Origin: an uncultured Desulfobacter sp.
GTDB lineage: Bacteria > Desulfobacterota > Desulfobacteria > Desulfobacterales > Desulfobacteraceae
Assembly: GCF_963666145.1 (NCBI RefSeq)
Contig: NZ_OY762614.1
Location: 4,206,501-4,270,500, forward strand
DNA length: 64,000 nucleotides
Direction: 5' to 3'
The notes under the pieces were generated by a model. The model was not told where the DNA came from, searched no databases, and saw only the letters and a list, made by a program, of their open reading frames with translations. Of the stretch, positions 9,318-17,110 are shown piece after piece. Positions within the stretch are counted from its first letter, which is position 1. Each line of letters starts with the position of its first letter. The translations under genes were made by a program, and so were the position numbers.

Positions 9318-9611
9318 TCAGCTCATTTCTTTCGCGAAGAAGGCTGCTGCCTTTTTTAAGATTTCACGTTCCATCTTCAAACGGTTGTTTTCTTTTCGAA
9401 GACGGCTCAACTCTGCCTTCATTGCCACACTTCCTTGTAAACCAGTGGCACTCTCTCCACTACCTTCAATCTCACGTTTCCAGCGACCCAGCATGGTTGG
9501 ATTGACTCCGAGATTTCGGGCTGCCTCGGTAATCTGATATCCCTGTTCGGTTATCAGTTTAACTGCTTCTTCTTTGAATTCAGGTGCATACTTCTTTCTG
9601 TCTTTCTTCAT
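9318..9611 (-). CDS. IS3-family transposase OrfA
   Basis: 97 residues with an HTH_Tnp_1 domain (YAPEFKEEAVKLI, ITEAARNLGVNPTMLGRWK) and a C-terminal leucine-zipper-like helix (LSRLRKENNRLKMEREILKK). The start has a good Shine-Dalgarno (GGAGGTGTCAAATG). OrfA binds the element ends and supplies the N-terminal half of the OrfAB transposase. Confidence 0.9.
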   Translation of the reverse strand: MKKDRKKYAPEFKEEAVKLITEQGYQITEAARNLGVNPTMLGRWKREIEGSGESATGLQGSVAMKAELSRLRKENNRLKMEREILKKAAAFFAKEMS

Positions 9612-9689
9612 TTGACACCTCCGTGTGGATTATTAACCCACTCTTAGAGAAGTGTCCACAATTACCCTACCACCTCAGTAGCGGTCTCT

Positions 9690-10070
9690 ATGGTCAATGC
9701 GGCCCAATCAAAATTTGCCAACCTTAAAGGCTGCAGTTTTGATAAGGGCTTTTACAGTCCATATAATAAGGTGGAACTAAGGAAAAAGCTGGATTCCCTG
9801 GTGCTTCCCAAAAAAGGAAAACGTAACAAAATTGAGCATGAAGAAGAGACTTCCAAAATTTTTGTTCAGACAAAACGAAAGCATTCAGCGGTAGAATCGG
9901 CTATTAATGCGTTGGAAAATCATGGGTTAGATCGATGTCCTGATCATGGTATTCTTGGCTTTAAGAGATATGTCAGTCTATCTGTTTTAGCCCGGAACCT
10001 CCAAATCATTGGGCATCATATACAACAAAAAGAACTGAAGCGAATTCAACGGCAGCGAAAGGCCGCCTAA
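9690..10070 (+). pseudogene. C-terminal fragment of a DDE transposase (ISNCY-like)
   Basis: About 126 residues. HSAVESAINALENHGLDRCP and GILGFKRYVSLSVLARNLQI are typical of the C-terminal end of ISNCY-type DDE transposases, whose full length is over 400 residues. The upstream part is missing and the IS3 end lies 32 bp away, so this is a remnant. Confidence 0.7.
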
Positions 10071-10306
10071 AACTGGGTAAAAAGAGCTCTTCAACAGGAG
10101 AGTTGTGTCTAAAATTAGGCAAAATTGTCAAAGAGCACCGAAAATGACTCACTCCACCCATCGAAATTAACCTGGGTGGAATGAATTTTAAAATATTAAC
10201 CAGCCTGGGAGGTCTGAAATCCAGGTTTCCGTTCAGGCACTAAATAGGGCACGATGGGTTCCAAATGGGGGGGAGTCGGGTGACCGGCTCCTCTACCAGA
10301 TAGTTT

Positions 10307-10347
10307 AAGGGTTCAGAAGACTTATTCCTTCTGAACCCTTTTTTTAT
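10307..10347 (+). terminator. Rho-independent terminator
   Basis: Perfect 13-bp stem AAGGGTTCAGAAG / CTTCTGAACCCTT with an 8-base loop, followed by seven Ts. Upstream (10271-10292) is another compact hairpin with a GTGA loop. What transcript ends here is unclear: it is either the transposase remnant or an unrecognised short RNA at about 10180-10345. Confidence 0.8.
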
Positions 10348-10472
10348 TTGATCGTTCTTTGACTGCGGTCTGGAAAAACAGCTGATCACCTGTCTGATGG
10401 TGATGTGTAAGCTTAACATTTCTGGTCCAGGCGTCCATTTCTATTAAACGTCTTTAGTTCCGCAAAAAGTAA

Positions 10473-10489
10473 TGTGTAAAAAATGCACA
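10473..10489. promoter_or_regulatory. Upstream palindrome 1, possible activator site
   Basis: TGTGTAAAAAATGCACA, a near-perfect palindrome about 294 bp upstream of the -24 element of the sigma-54 promoter. A second copy at 10647 differs by one base. Spacing and position fit enhancer sites for the sigma-54 activator encoded at 18832 (inference). Confidence 0.5.
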
Positions 10490-10646
10490 ACCTTCTATAT
10501 ATGTAGCTTTCATTTGCTTTGTGGTTATTTTAGCTTAAAGGTATAATATTAAATCGATTTTATCTCGAACTGTTTTTCTTCTCAGGCCGCTAAATAAAAA
10601 GAGTTGTGTTTATATTTCACAATTAATGGAGCTGTCTATAACCACC

Positions 10647-10663
10647 TGTGTAAAAAATACACA
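10647..10663. promoter_or_regulatory. Upstream palindrome 2, possible activator site
   Basis: TGTGTAAAAAATACACA, a perfect palindrome around an A-tract, ending about 120 bp before the -24 element. See the copy at 10473. Confidence 0.55.
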
Positions 10664-10780
10664 CTTGCGATCTGTTGGGTGGTAATACCTGCAATATCCT
10701 ATTAAAGAAAAGATATGGTCAATTCATAAAATAAATTGATTGTCTCATAAAATCAGTTGATTGAATATTAAAACATTTTT

Positions 10781-10798
10781 TTGGCATGGATATGGCAA
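10781..10798 (+). promoter_or_regulatory. Candidate sigma-54 (-24/-12) promoter
   Basis: TTGGCATGGATATGGCAAG has GG (10783-10784) and GC (10795-10796) separated by exactly 10 bases, the sigma-54 spacing, with TGGCA at -24. A start site near 10808 would give a leader of about 100 bases before the small peptide at 10906. The sigma-54 activator gene downstream of the operon supports this. Confidence 0.6.
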
Positions 10799-10905
10799 GG
10801 TGTGAAGCGTTTGTATACCAATTTGACTGCACGGGTTTTTGTTAGCTGCACCGATGTTGAACAAATAAATACAGACGGGATAAATATTTTAACAGGAGCT
10901 GTATC

Positions 10906-10983
10906 ATGCGCAAAATTAGCGATAAGCAATCATTCTCCCGTTTCATTAAGATTAAAAAAGCAATGGGATCGTGTCGAAAATAA
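10906..10983 (+). CDS. 25-residue basic leader peptide
   Basis: A short frame with a good Shine-Dalgarno (CAGGAG, 7 bases before the ATG) encodes a lysine/arginine-rich 25-mer and stops 2 bases before the ATG of the DUF39 gene. That gene has no Shine-Dalgarno of its own, so the leader probably feeds ribosomes to it by translational coupling. No attenuator hairpin or run of one amino acid is obvious. Confidence 0.45.
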   Translation: MRKISDKQSFSRFIKIKKAMGSCRK

Positions 10984-10985
10984 AC

Positions 10986-12182
10986 ATGAAAACATACGAA
11001 GAAATTAACAGTCGAATAGAATCTGGAGAAGCGGTCGTCCTTACGGCGGATGAAATTATTGATTATGTAGACAAAGAAGGTCTGGATAAGGCTGCGGCAG
11101 AAGTTGATGTGGTTACAGCGGCAACCTTTGGTCCCATGTGCTCTTCGGGGTGTTTTCTTAACTTTGGTCATTCCAAGCCGAAGATGCGGATGAGCGAAGT
11201 CTGGATTGACGATGTTATGGCCTATGCAGGTATCGCTGCTGTGGATGCATACCTTGGTGCCACGCAGTTAAGGCGCAATGATCCTGCCAATATGTATTAT
11301 CCGGGTGATTTCCGATACGGCGGCGGGCATGTGATAGAAAAGCTTGTGGCCGGCGAAGAAGTCCAGTTGTTTGCCCTGTCTTACGGTACTGATGAATATC
11401 CTTTAAAAGAAATTCGGACCTATTTCACAATCGACGATCTCAATCAAGCCATTATGACCAATCCGAGAAACTGCTACCAGAATTATAATGTTGCGGTGAA
11501 TTGTTCCGACAAAACGATTTATACCTACCTGGGCGAATTAAAGCCGAACATGGCAAATCTGACATACTCTTCGGCGGGACAGCTTTCTCCTTTGTTGAAT
11601 GACCCGCTGTATAAAACAATCGGGATCGGAACCCGTGTATGGCTTGCTGGTGCCCATGGCCATGTGTATGCCCAAGGGACTCAGCATGCATCGGATTGCC
11701 TCCGGGGTGACAACGATGTCCCCATGGGAGGTGCCGGTACCCTTGGTTTGACCGGGAATATGAAAGAGATGGACAGCGAGTTTGTTCGCGGTGTCAGTTT
11801 AAAAGGATATGGTGCCTCTCTGGCTTTGGGTGTTGGTATCCCCATCCCCATATTGGATAAAGAAATTCTTCGGCATTGCACCGTGCGCGACAGCGAGATA
11901 TTTGCTGAGGTAATAGACTACTCCTCAACATACCCTGAAAGGGGCGGTGATATTGTCGGTAGAGTCTCCTACGCTGATTTGAGAAGTGGCGAAGTGGAAC
12001 TGGACGGCAAGACCGTGGCGACCGGGTCGATGTCTTCCTATTCCAAGGCGCTTAAAATATCCGAAATTTTTAAACAAGAAATTAAACAAGGGGCTTTTTT
12101 ATTAAGCACGCCTATCCGGAATCTGCCGGTTAACCAGGGGATGACTCCGCTTGATGTAAGAGCCCAAGGAGAGCAAAGATGA
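10986..12182 (+). CDS. Homocysteine biosynthesis protein, DUF39/HcyBio family
   Basis: 398 residues matching the HcyBio (DUF39, COG1900) family. FGPMCSSGCFLNFGH carries cysteines at about 52 and 56, and the Gly-rich WLAGAHGHVYAQGTQH and PMGGAGTLGLTGNMKEM motifs are intact. In methanogens and sulfate reducers this family makes homocysteine from aspartate semialdehyde and sulfide, together with a NIL-domain ferredoxin. That partner is the next gene, overlapping by 4 bases. The ATG at 10986 is preferred; an upstream GTG would add five residues inside the leader peptide. Confidence 0.88.
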   Translation: MKTYEEINSRIESGEAVVLTADEIIDYVDKEGLDKAAAEVDVVTAATFGPMCSSGCFLNFGHSKPKMRMSEVWIDDVMAYAGIAAVDAYLGATQLRRNDPANMYYPGDFRYGGGHVIEKLVAGEEVQLFALSYGTDEYPLKEIRTYFTIDDLNQAIMTNPRNCYQNYNVAVNCSDKTIYTYLGELKPNMANLTYSSAGQLSPLLNDPLYKTIGIGTRVWLAGAHGHVYAQGTQHASDCLRGDNDVPMGGAGTLGLTGNMKEMDSEFVRGVSLKGYGASLALGVGIPIPILDKEILRHCTVRDSEIFAEVIDYSSTYPERGGDIVGRVSYADLRSGEVELDGKTVATGSMSSYSKALKISEIFKQEIKQGAFLLSTPIRNLPVNQGMTPLDVRAQGEQR

Positions 12183-12604
12183 ACACAGCAGAATTGATCA
12201 CCAAACGCGTTATATTGAGCTTTCCCAAATTCAATGCCGGGCAGCCGATTATTACCAAGCTGATCAAAGAATTTGACCTGGAAATAAACATATACAGAGC
12301 CCGGGTAACCCCGAATAAAGAAGGATACATTGCCATAGATATCACAGGCGAAGAATTTTTGATCGAAGATGGGCTGGATTTTATAGCGTCATTGAATGTG
12401 GATATCAACCTGGCCATGAACAGCCTTTTATGGGATCAAGATCGGTGTGTTGGGTGTGGTAATTGTGTGCCGCATTGCCCCACCGGTGCACTCCATGTGG
12501 GGGATCAAAGATCACGGCAGATCGCTTTTCACAGAGATCTGTGCGTTGAATGTCTCAGTTGTGTGGAAAATTGTCCTTTTGGTGCATGTGTTTCGATATT
12601 TTAA
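12179..12604 (+). CDS. NIL-domain 4Fe-4S ferredoxin, homocysteine synthesis partner
   Basis: 141 residues. The N-terminal NIL domain (about 1-75: KRVILSFPKFNAGQPIITKL) is followed by two cluster motifs, CVGCGNCVPHCP and CVECLSCVENCP, each binding a 4Fe-4S centre. The ATGA overlap with the DUF39 gene implies coupled translation. NIL-ferredoxins paired with DUF39 are needed for sulfide-dependent homocysteine synthesis in the characterised archaeal case, probably providing electrons or handling sulfur. Confidence 0.9.
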   Translation: MNTAELITKRVILSFPKFNAGQPIITKLIKEFDLEINIYRARVTPNKEGYIAIDITGEEFLIEDGLDFIASLNVDINLAMNSLLWDQDRCVGCGNCVPHCPTGALHVGDQRSRQIAFHRDLCVECLSCVENCPFGACVSIF

Positions 12605-12657
12605 TGCAAAATACATTGTGCCAATAATTTAAAATTGATTGGGCTATGTATCATAAA

Positions 12658-13946
12658 GTGTCCGGTTAGGTTTTTGCTTTCTCGGCAAACGTAAATTTTT
12701 GATCTTTGACAATATTGTCCCTGCTTAACCCATGCGAACCATTCTCGTTGTACCCGATTAGGTCATTCAAGATGGCAATTCGTAACTGCCGAACTCTTTT
12801 AATAGAGACCTTCTCATTAAACTCGTCGCGGCAGTAGATTGCCAGCAACAGGTAAGTGATAAGGCCGCTAAGAATTTGAACCATTAGGCCGTATTCACTG
12901 CGGGCAATGAGATGGTAAACCTTCAGGTGCTCTTTCCACCATTTGAAAAAATCTTCAATGGTCCACCGGAGTTTATAAATGGTTGCTATTTGTTCTGCCG
13001 TTAAATCATGCCTGTCCGTTGCCACATAATATTTAACCCCGGCAATTTTATACCCAACAACCCGAACGGGATTCTTAGTCTGGTTTTGATTCGGAGTACC
13101 AAGCCTGACCAGTGCATCATAAAAAATGTAGCTACCGGAATTGATCTCATGGTTTTCAATTACGGTTCTGGTTGTCTTGGCCTTTATACGGCAAACAAAA
13201 TGCTTCCCTTGCTCCTGAAGCAGGTCGAAATCGTGATGGGATTGATAGCCACGATCCATAACGCCTGTTTGTCCCTTGGACAGGATTTTTGGTACAAAAG
13301 GACGTTCTCCACCGTTCCCTTCCGTCAGAAAAATTTTGTTGGGGATGCCGTGATTAATGTCAAACCCGCAATGCGCTTTGGCTTTTTTGCTTCCTTTCCT
13401 GTAGTTCGCCCAGTGCATTGAAAGGACAGCATTTATAAGGCTACCATCAATGGATACCAGATCTCCAAGTTCTGCGTGCTCCTTCGGTAGACACCCAACA
13501 GCCTGCTTATAAAGGTCCTCGAAGACAAATTGCAGTTGTTCAAGTCCCCGGTGATTGACTGCTTCGCCAAAGCTGCTGCGATTGATTCCCCCGTCTGGAG
13601 CAATATTTTCTTTGGCAAAAATGTTCTCCTTGAGATCTTGAATTAAATGCCGGGCTGATTTGTGCTCCTGGAGATGAAAATAAATCAAAGCATTGATTTG
13701 GTCTTCGAATGTCATTTTTAAAGGGCGATCTCCTCGAGACTGTAGTTCAGGTGCTTGTGAAAGCGACCTTACCAGAGGGCGCTGGAACTTGTCAAAATTC
13801 AGGGACTGTATTTGTTTTTTTTGAGACTGAAATGCGCGTCATTTGGGCTCCTTGAATAAAATTTTTACGCACATTTGTCAACAAAAAAACGACTGTTTTT
13901 TCAATAAATTAAGCTGTTTTTTACGTGCAAAAACCTAACCGGACAC
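12658..13946 (-). mobile_element. IS4-family insertion sequence
   Basis: Perfect 20-bp terminal inverted repeats at 12658-12677 (GTGTCCGGTTAGGTTTTTGC) and 13927-13946. ATAAAGTGT occurs at 12653-12661 and again at 13952-13960, so the exact ends and target duplication are ambiguous by a few bases. It sits inside the operon, between the NIL-ferredoxin and SET genes, and its transposase runs against it, so it may be polar on the downstream genes. Confidence 0.85.
12666..13715 (-). CDS. IS4-family transposase
   Basis: 349 residues, with an N-terminal DUF4372-like segment (ALIYFHLQEHKSARHLIQDL), the catalytic core signatures VSIDGSLINAV and TGVMDRGYQSHHDFDLL, and the IS4 Y-R-E signature region YKLRWTIEDFFKWWKEHLKV. 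The stop lies within the left inverted repeat. Full length, so probably functional. Confidence 0.9.
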   Translation of the reverse strand: MTFEDQINALIYFHLQEHKSARHLIQDLKENIFAKENIAPDGGINRSSFGEAVNHRGLEQLQFVFEDLYKQAVGCLPKEHAELGDLVSIDGSLINAVLSMHWANYRKGSKKAKAHCGFDINHGIPNKIFLTEGNGGERPFVPKILSKGQTGVMDRGYQSHHDFDLLQEQGKHFVCRIKAKTTRTVIENHEINSGSYIFYDALVRLGTPNQNQTKNPVRVVGYKIAGVKYYVATDRHDLTAEQIATIYKLRWTIEDFFKWWKEHLKVYHLIARSEYGLMVQILSGLITYLLLAIYCRDEFNEKVSIKRVRQLRIAILNDLIGYNENGSHGLSRDNIVKDQKFTFAEKAKT

Positions 13947-14027
13947 CACTGATAAAGTGTACAAGAAGTTTACGATTTTAAAAAATTAAAGAATACATGT
14001 TTATAATCTTTATGATGGGAGGTGTTT

Positions 14028-14504
14028 ATGATTTACCCTAGTGAGTACGAACTTGAAACAGGTCGAAATTATCCGAGTCACGAAGATTTTGCGGTTAATC
14101 ATTGTGAAACAACCGGTGCCGGCATTTATGTGAAGCGTAGTTTTAAAAAGGGCGAAATGGTGGCAAGGATGGCCGGGATTACCGTGCCGTATATCCTTCA
14201 GCATACCCTTCAAATCAGCCCGTTTCTTCATCTGTATGATCCTCATTTTACGGGTCTTTTATTGCATTCATGCGATCCTTTGGTCACCCTGGATATGAAT
14301 AAACTTGAAGTCTGGGCCTTGCAGGATATTGAAAAAGGTGAAGCGCTGACAATGGATTATGCCCAGACGGAAGATAAGTTATTTAAGCAATTCCCCTGCT
14401 CGTGCGGTGCTGTTAACTGTCGCAAATGGGTCACTGGACGAAAAGAATCAATCAACGAAACAGGGCGGCAGTACCTTCTTGAACTGGAAAGGAAGTGTGG
14501 ATGA
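14028..14504 (+). CDS. SET-domain lysine methyltransferase-like protein
   Basis: 158 residues. The SET fold is suggested by GAGIYVKRSFKKGEMVARM, the SAM-pocket-like LLLHSCDP and the closing segment KGEALTMDYAQTEDKL. It is followed by a post-SET cysteine cluster CSCGAVNCRKW that would bind zinc. SET enzymes methylate lysine side chains using SAM. Bacterial ones are uncommon, and finding one in an amino-acid metabolism operon is unusual. ATG 14028 has a GGGAGG site just upstream. The substrate is unknown; it could be a protein lysine or, speculatively, a small amine made by the neighbours. ATGA overlap with the next gene. Confidence 0.82.
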   Translation: MIYPSEYELETGRNYPSHEDFAVNHCETTGAGIYVKRSFKKGEMVARMAGITVPYILQHTLQISPFLHLYDPHFTGLLLHSCDPLVTLDMNKLEVWALQDIEKGEALTMDYAQTEDKLFKQFPCSCGAVNCRKWVTGRKESINETGRQYLLELERKCG

Positions 14505-15709
14505 ATCCACAAAACAATGGATTGTGGTGGGAAAGACAGGATTTATGTTACCAGGACGGAAGGTTGTATTTTGCCGGAAAATCAGTGGCTGATTTGATCG
14601 GTATAACCGGCACTCCGGCTTTTTTTTACAATGGAAGGCGCATATTAGAAAATATCGGGCGGCTCAATAAAGCGTTGGCCCGACTGGACGCCCATAGAAT
14701 TTTTTATGCAATAAAAGCCAACCGGTTTGCTCCCGTGCTGACACTCATTAAGAACGGTGCAGCATGTGGTGTGGACGTTTGTTCGCCCAAAGAGTTGCTC
14801 CATGCGTTTTCCTGCGGTTTCAACTGCAGCGAGATTTCATATACGGCCAACTCCATGACCGATGATGAGCTAAAGCTTCTGGCCGATAATCCGGATGTGG
14901 CCTTAAACTGCGATTCTTTGAGTACGATCCGGCGACTGGGCAAGTTCTGTTCCCATCGAAGAATCGGGCTTCGTGTTAATCCTGCAATGGGAATTGGATA
15001 CAGAGACAATGAAACCTTGAAATACAGCGGCGATAAAACCACCAAGTTCGGCATCTACAAAGAGCAGTTTGACGAAGCGCTGCAGCTCGCTGAAACGAAC
15101 AATTTTGCCGTGGATACAATCCATTTCCATACCGGGTGCGGATATCTGAATAATCAACTCTCTTTGTTCAGTGAGATTCTAGACGCAACGCATTGGTTTT
15201 TAGATAAAGTCAAAGATCTGACGTTCGTCAATCTTGGCGGCGGTCTGGGTGTTCCCCACGATATTGATGACACGCCATTGGACCTGGATGCCTGGGTGTC
15301 GATTATCGACTCTCATTTCGGTAATAAAGACATCATCGTCTGTGTTGAACCCGGGGATTATATTGTCAAGGATAGCGGTATTTTGGTTTTAGAGGTGAAT
15401 ACGGTCGAGAAAAAGCGCAATACCGATTTTGTCGGTGTGAACGGTGGATTCAACCTGGCCATTGAGCCGATGTTTTATGGGCTGCCCTGCGAACCTGTTG
15501 TCCTCACGCAAAAAACTGATCAAATGAAGCCCGTGACAATTGTGGGCAATATCAACGAATCCCTGGATGTCTGGAAAGATAACTTTTCCATGCCGGACCA
15601 GATTACAGAGGGCGATCCCCTTGTTTTTATCAATGCCGGTGGATATGCATCTTCCATGATGTCCAATCACTGTATGCGGGGGCAGGTGTCCGAAAATTTA
15701 ATCGTATAA
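14501..15709 (+). CDS. Fold-III PLP decarboxylase, LysA/ornithine-decarboxylase type
   Basis: 402 residues. The alanine-racemase-fold barrel has the PLP lysine in FYAIKANRF, the phosphate-binding Gly loop in VNLGGGLGVPHD, HTGCGYLNN, VEPGDYIVKDSG and the C-terminal GGYASSMMSNHCMRG. It belongs with diaminopimelate, ornithine/lysine and carboxynorspermidine decarboxylases; I cannot fix the substrate. The aminotransferase and aminobutyraldehyde-type dehydrogenase that follow favour a diamine product (putrescine or cadaverine) over lysine biosynthesis. Start is ATG 14501 (AAAGGAAG upstream, overlapping the SET stop). Confidence 0.83.
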   Translation: MNPQNNGLWWERQDLCYQDGRLYFAGKSVADLIGITGTPAFFYNGRRILENIGRLNKALARLDAHRIFYAIKANRFAPVLTLIKNGAACGVDVCSPKELLHAFSCGFNCSEISYTANSMTDDELKLLADNPDVALNCDSLSTIRRLGKFCSHRRIGLRVNPAMGIGYRDNETLKYSGDKTTKFGIYKEQFDEALQLAETNNFAVDTIHFHTGCGYLNNQLSLFSEILDATHWFLDKVKDLTFVNLGGGLGVPHDIDDTPLDLDAWVSIIDSHFGNKDIIVCVEPGDYIVKDSGILVLEVNTVEKKRNTDFVGVNGGFNLAIEPMFYGLPCEPVVLTQKTDQMKPVTIVGNINESLDVWKDNFSMPDQITEGDPLVFINAGGYASSMMSNHCMRGQVSENLIV

Positions 15710-15718
15710 AAGGCTATT

Positions 15719-17110
15719 ATGAATTTAAGCGCAGAAAATATGGAATATGCAACTGAAGAAGCGACGCTTGCACAAATAGATAAAAAGCATGTGATTCACC
15801 CATGGTCGGATCTGGGCAGCGATGCCGAGCCCATGGTTATTGAATCCGGTAAAGGGATTCATGTGTTTGACAATGAAGGCAACAAATTCATTGATTCGAT
15901 TTCAGGTATGTGGTGCGTGAATTTAGGATATGGAAACAAAGAGATGGCAGATGCCATTGCCGATCAATGCGTTCGTCTGGTTTATTATACGCCCTTTGGG
16001 GCCATGACAAGTCCGCCGTCCATTGAGCTTGCACATAAACTCAGTGAGATGACACCCGGTGATCTCAACTATTTTCAGTTTACCACCAGCGGGTCCACGG
16101 CTGTGGAATCGGCAATCCGGTTTGTTCATTACTATTTTAATTGTCTGGATCAGCCTGAAAAAAAACATATTATTTATCGTGAAAATGCCTATCACGGCAG
16201 TACCTATCTAACGGCCTCGCTGAACGGCAAACGATGTGATCGAAGTTATTTTAACTATATCACTGATATTGTGCATGCCATCCCTGATCCTAATCCGTTT
16301 AAGCGAGACGCCGGCATGAGTGTTGAGGATTTTTGCGATCTTCGCGTTCGTGAGCTTGAAGAAAAGATTTTAGCGCTTGGACCGGACAATGTCGCATGCT
16401 TCATTGCCGAACCTGTCATGGGATCCGGCGGCGTGATTGTTCCGCCGTCCGGCTACCATAAAAGAACCCTGGACGTCTGCAGAAAATATGACGTCCTGTA
16501 TATCTCAGACGAAGTCGTTACGGCATTCGGCCGATTGGGCCATCACTTTGCATCCGAAGCGGTTTTCGATATCGTGCCGGATATCATCACCGTAGCCAAA
16601 GGCATCTCTTCGGGGTATCAGCCGTTAGGGGCTGCCATTATTTCCGACACACTTATGGCGCGTATCAGCGGGGAATCTGCAAAGCCCAATTCTTATTACA
16701 CCAATGGGTTTACCTATTCCGGGCATCCCGTGGCCTGTGCCGCCGCCTTGAAATATCTTGAAATCATGGAGAGGGACAACATCAATGAACATGTCAGGGA
16801 TGTTGGTCCCTATTTCATACAGCGCCTGGAGGCGCTCAAGGCGTTTCCCATCGTCGGCGATGTCAGGGGTGTTTGCTTAATGGCGTGTGTGGAGTGTGTG
16901 GTGTCGGACGATGAAGACGAAAATATCGCTGTTGCCCAAAGAGTGGATGAATTCTGCCAGGAGAAGGGGCTTATTGTCCGGCCCTATGAAAACCTGTGTA
17001 TATTATCTCCACCGTTGATTATCGATAAAACCGGTATTGATCAGGTTGTAGACATTTTGGAAGACAGCATTATTCGAACAATGAATGAAAGAGATAAGGA
17101 GTTAAAATGA
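15719..17110 (+). CDS. Class-III PLP aminotransferase, probably diamine or omega-amino acid
   Basis: 463 residues. Shows the class-III features: SGMWCVNLGYGNKEM, the cofactor Gly/Ser loop in FTTSGSTAVESA, YHGSTY, the Asp of YISDEVVTAFGR and the Schiff-base Lys in TVAKGISSGYQPLGA. Closest in style to putrescine/pyruvate, taurine and omega-aminotransferases. With the preceding decarboxylase and following dehydrogenase it would convert a diamine to an amino-aldehyde. Overlaps the next gene by 4 bases. Confidence 0.88.
   Translation: MNLSAENMEYATEEATLAQIDKKHVIHPWSDLGSDAEPMVIESGKGIHVFDNEGNKFIDSISGMWCVNLGYGNKEMADAIADQCVRLVYYTPFGAMTSPPSIELAHKLSEMTPGDLNYFQFTTSGSTAVESAIRFVHYYFNCLDQPEKKHIIYRENAYHGSTYLTASLNGKRCDRSYFNYITDIVHAIPDPNPFKRDAGMSVEDFCDLRVRELEEKILALGPDNVACFIAEPVMGSGGVIVPPSGYHKRTLDVCRKYDVLYISDEVVTAFGRLGHHFASEAVFDIVPDIITVAKGISSGYQPLGAAIISDTLMARISGESAKPNSYYTNGFTYSGHPVACAAALKYLEIMERDNINEHVRDVGPYFIQRLEALKAFPIVGDVRGVCLMACVECVVSDDEDENIAVAQRVDEFCQEKGLIVRPYENLCILSPPLIIDKTGIDQVVDILEDSIIRTMNERDKELK

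Larger units (their letters stand above)
8437..9658 (-). mobile_element. IS3-family insertion sequence
   Basis: Terminal inverted repeats TGGACACTT (8437-8445) and AAGTGTCCA (9650-9658) bound a 1.22-kb element with overlapping orfA and orfB in the IS3 arrangement. No matching target duplication is visible in the flanks (aaa versus caa). It separates a truncated gene on the left from a truncated transposase on the right, suggesting insertion into, or rearrangement with, another element. Confidence 0.85.

Noticed and set aside
10180..10345. Possible tRNA-like or tmRNA-like gene (GGTTCCAAAT, CTCTACCA, strong terminator)
   Set aside because: No consistent acceptor stem or anticodon arm could be folded. 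It may be an IS end or an unknown small RNA.
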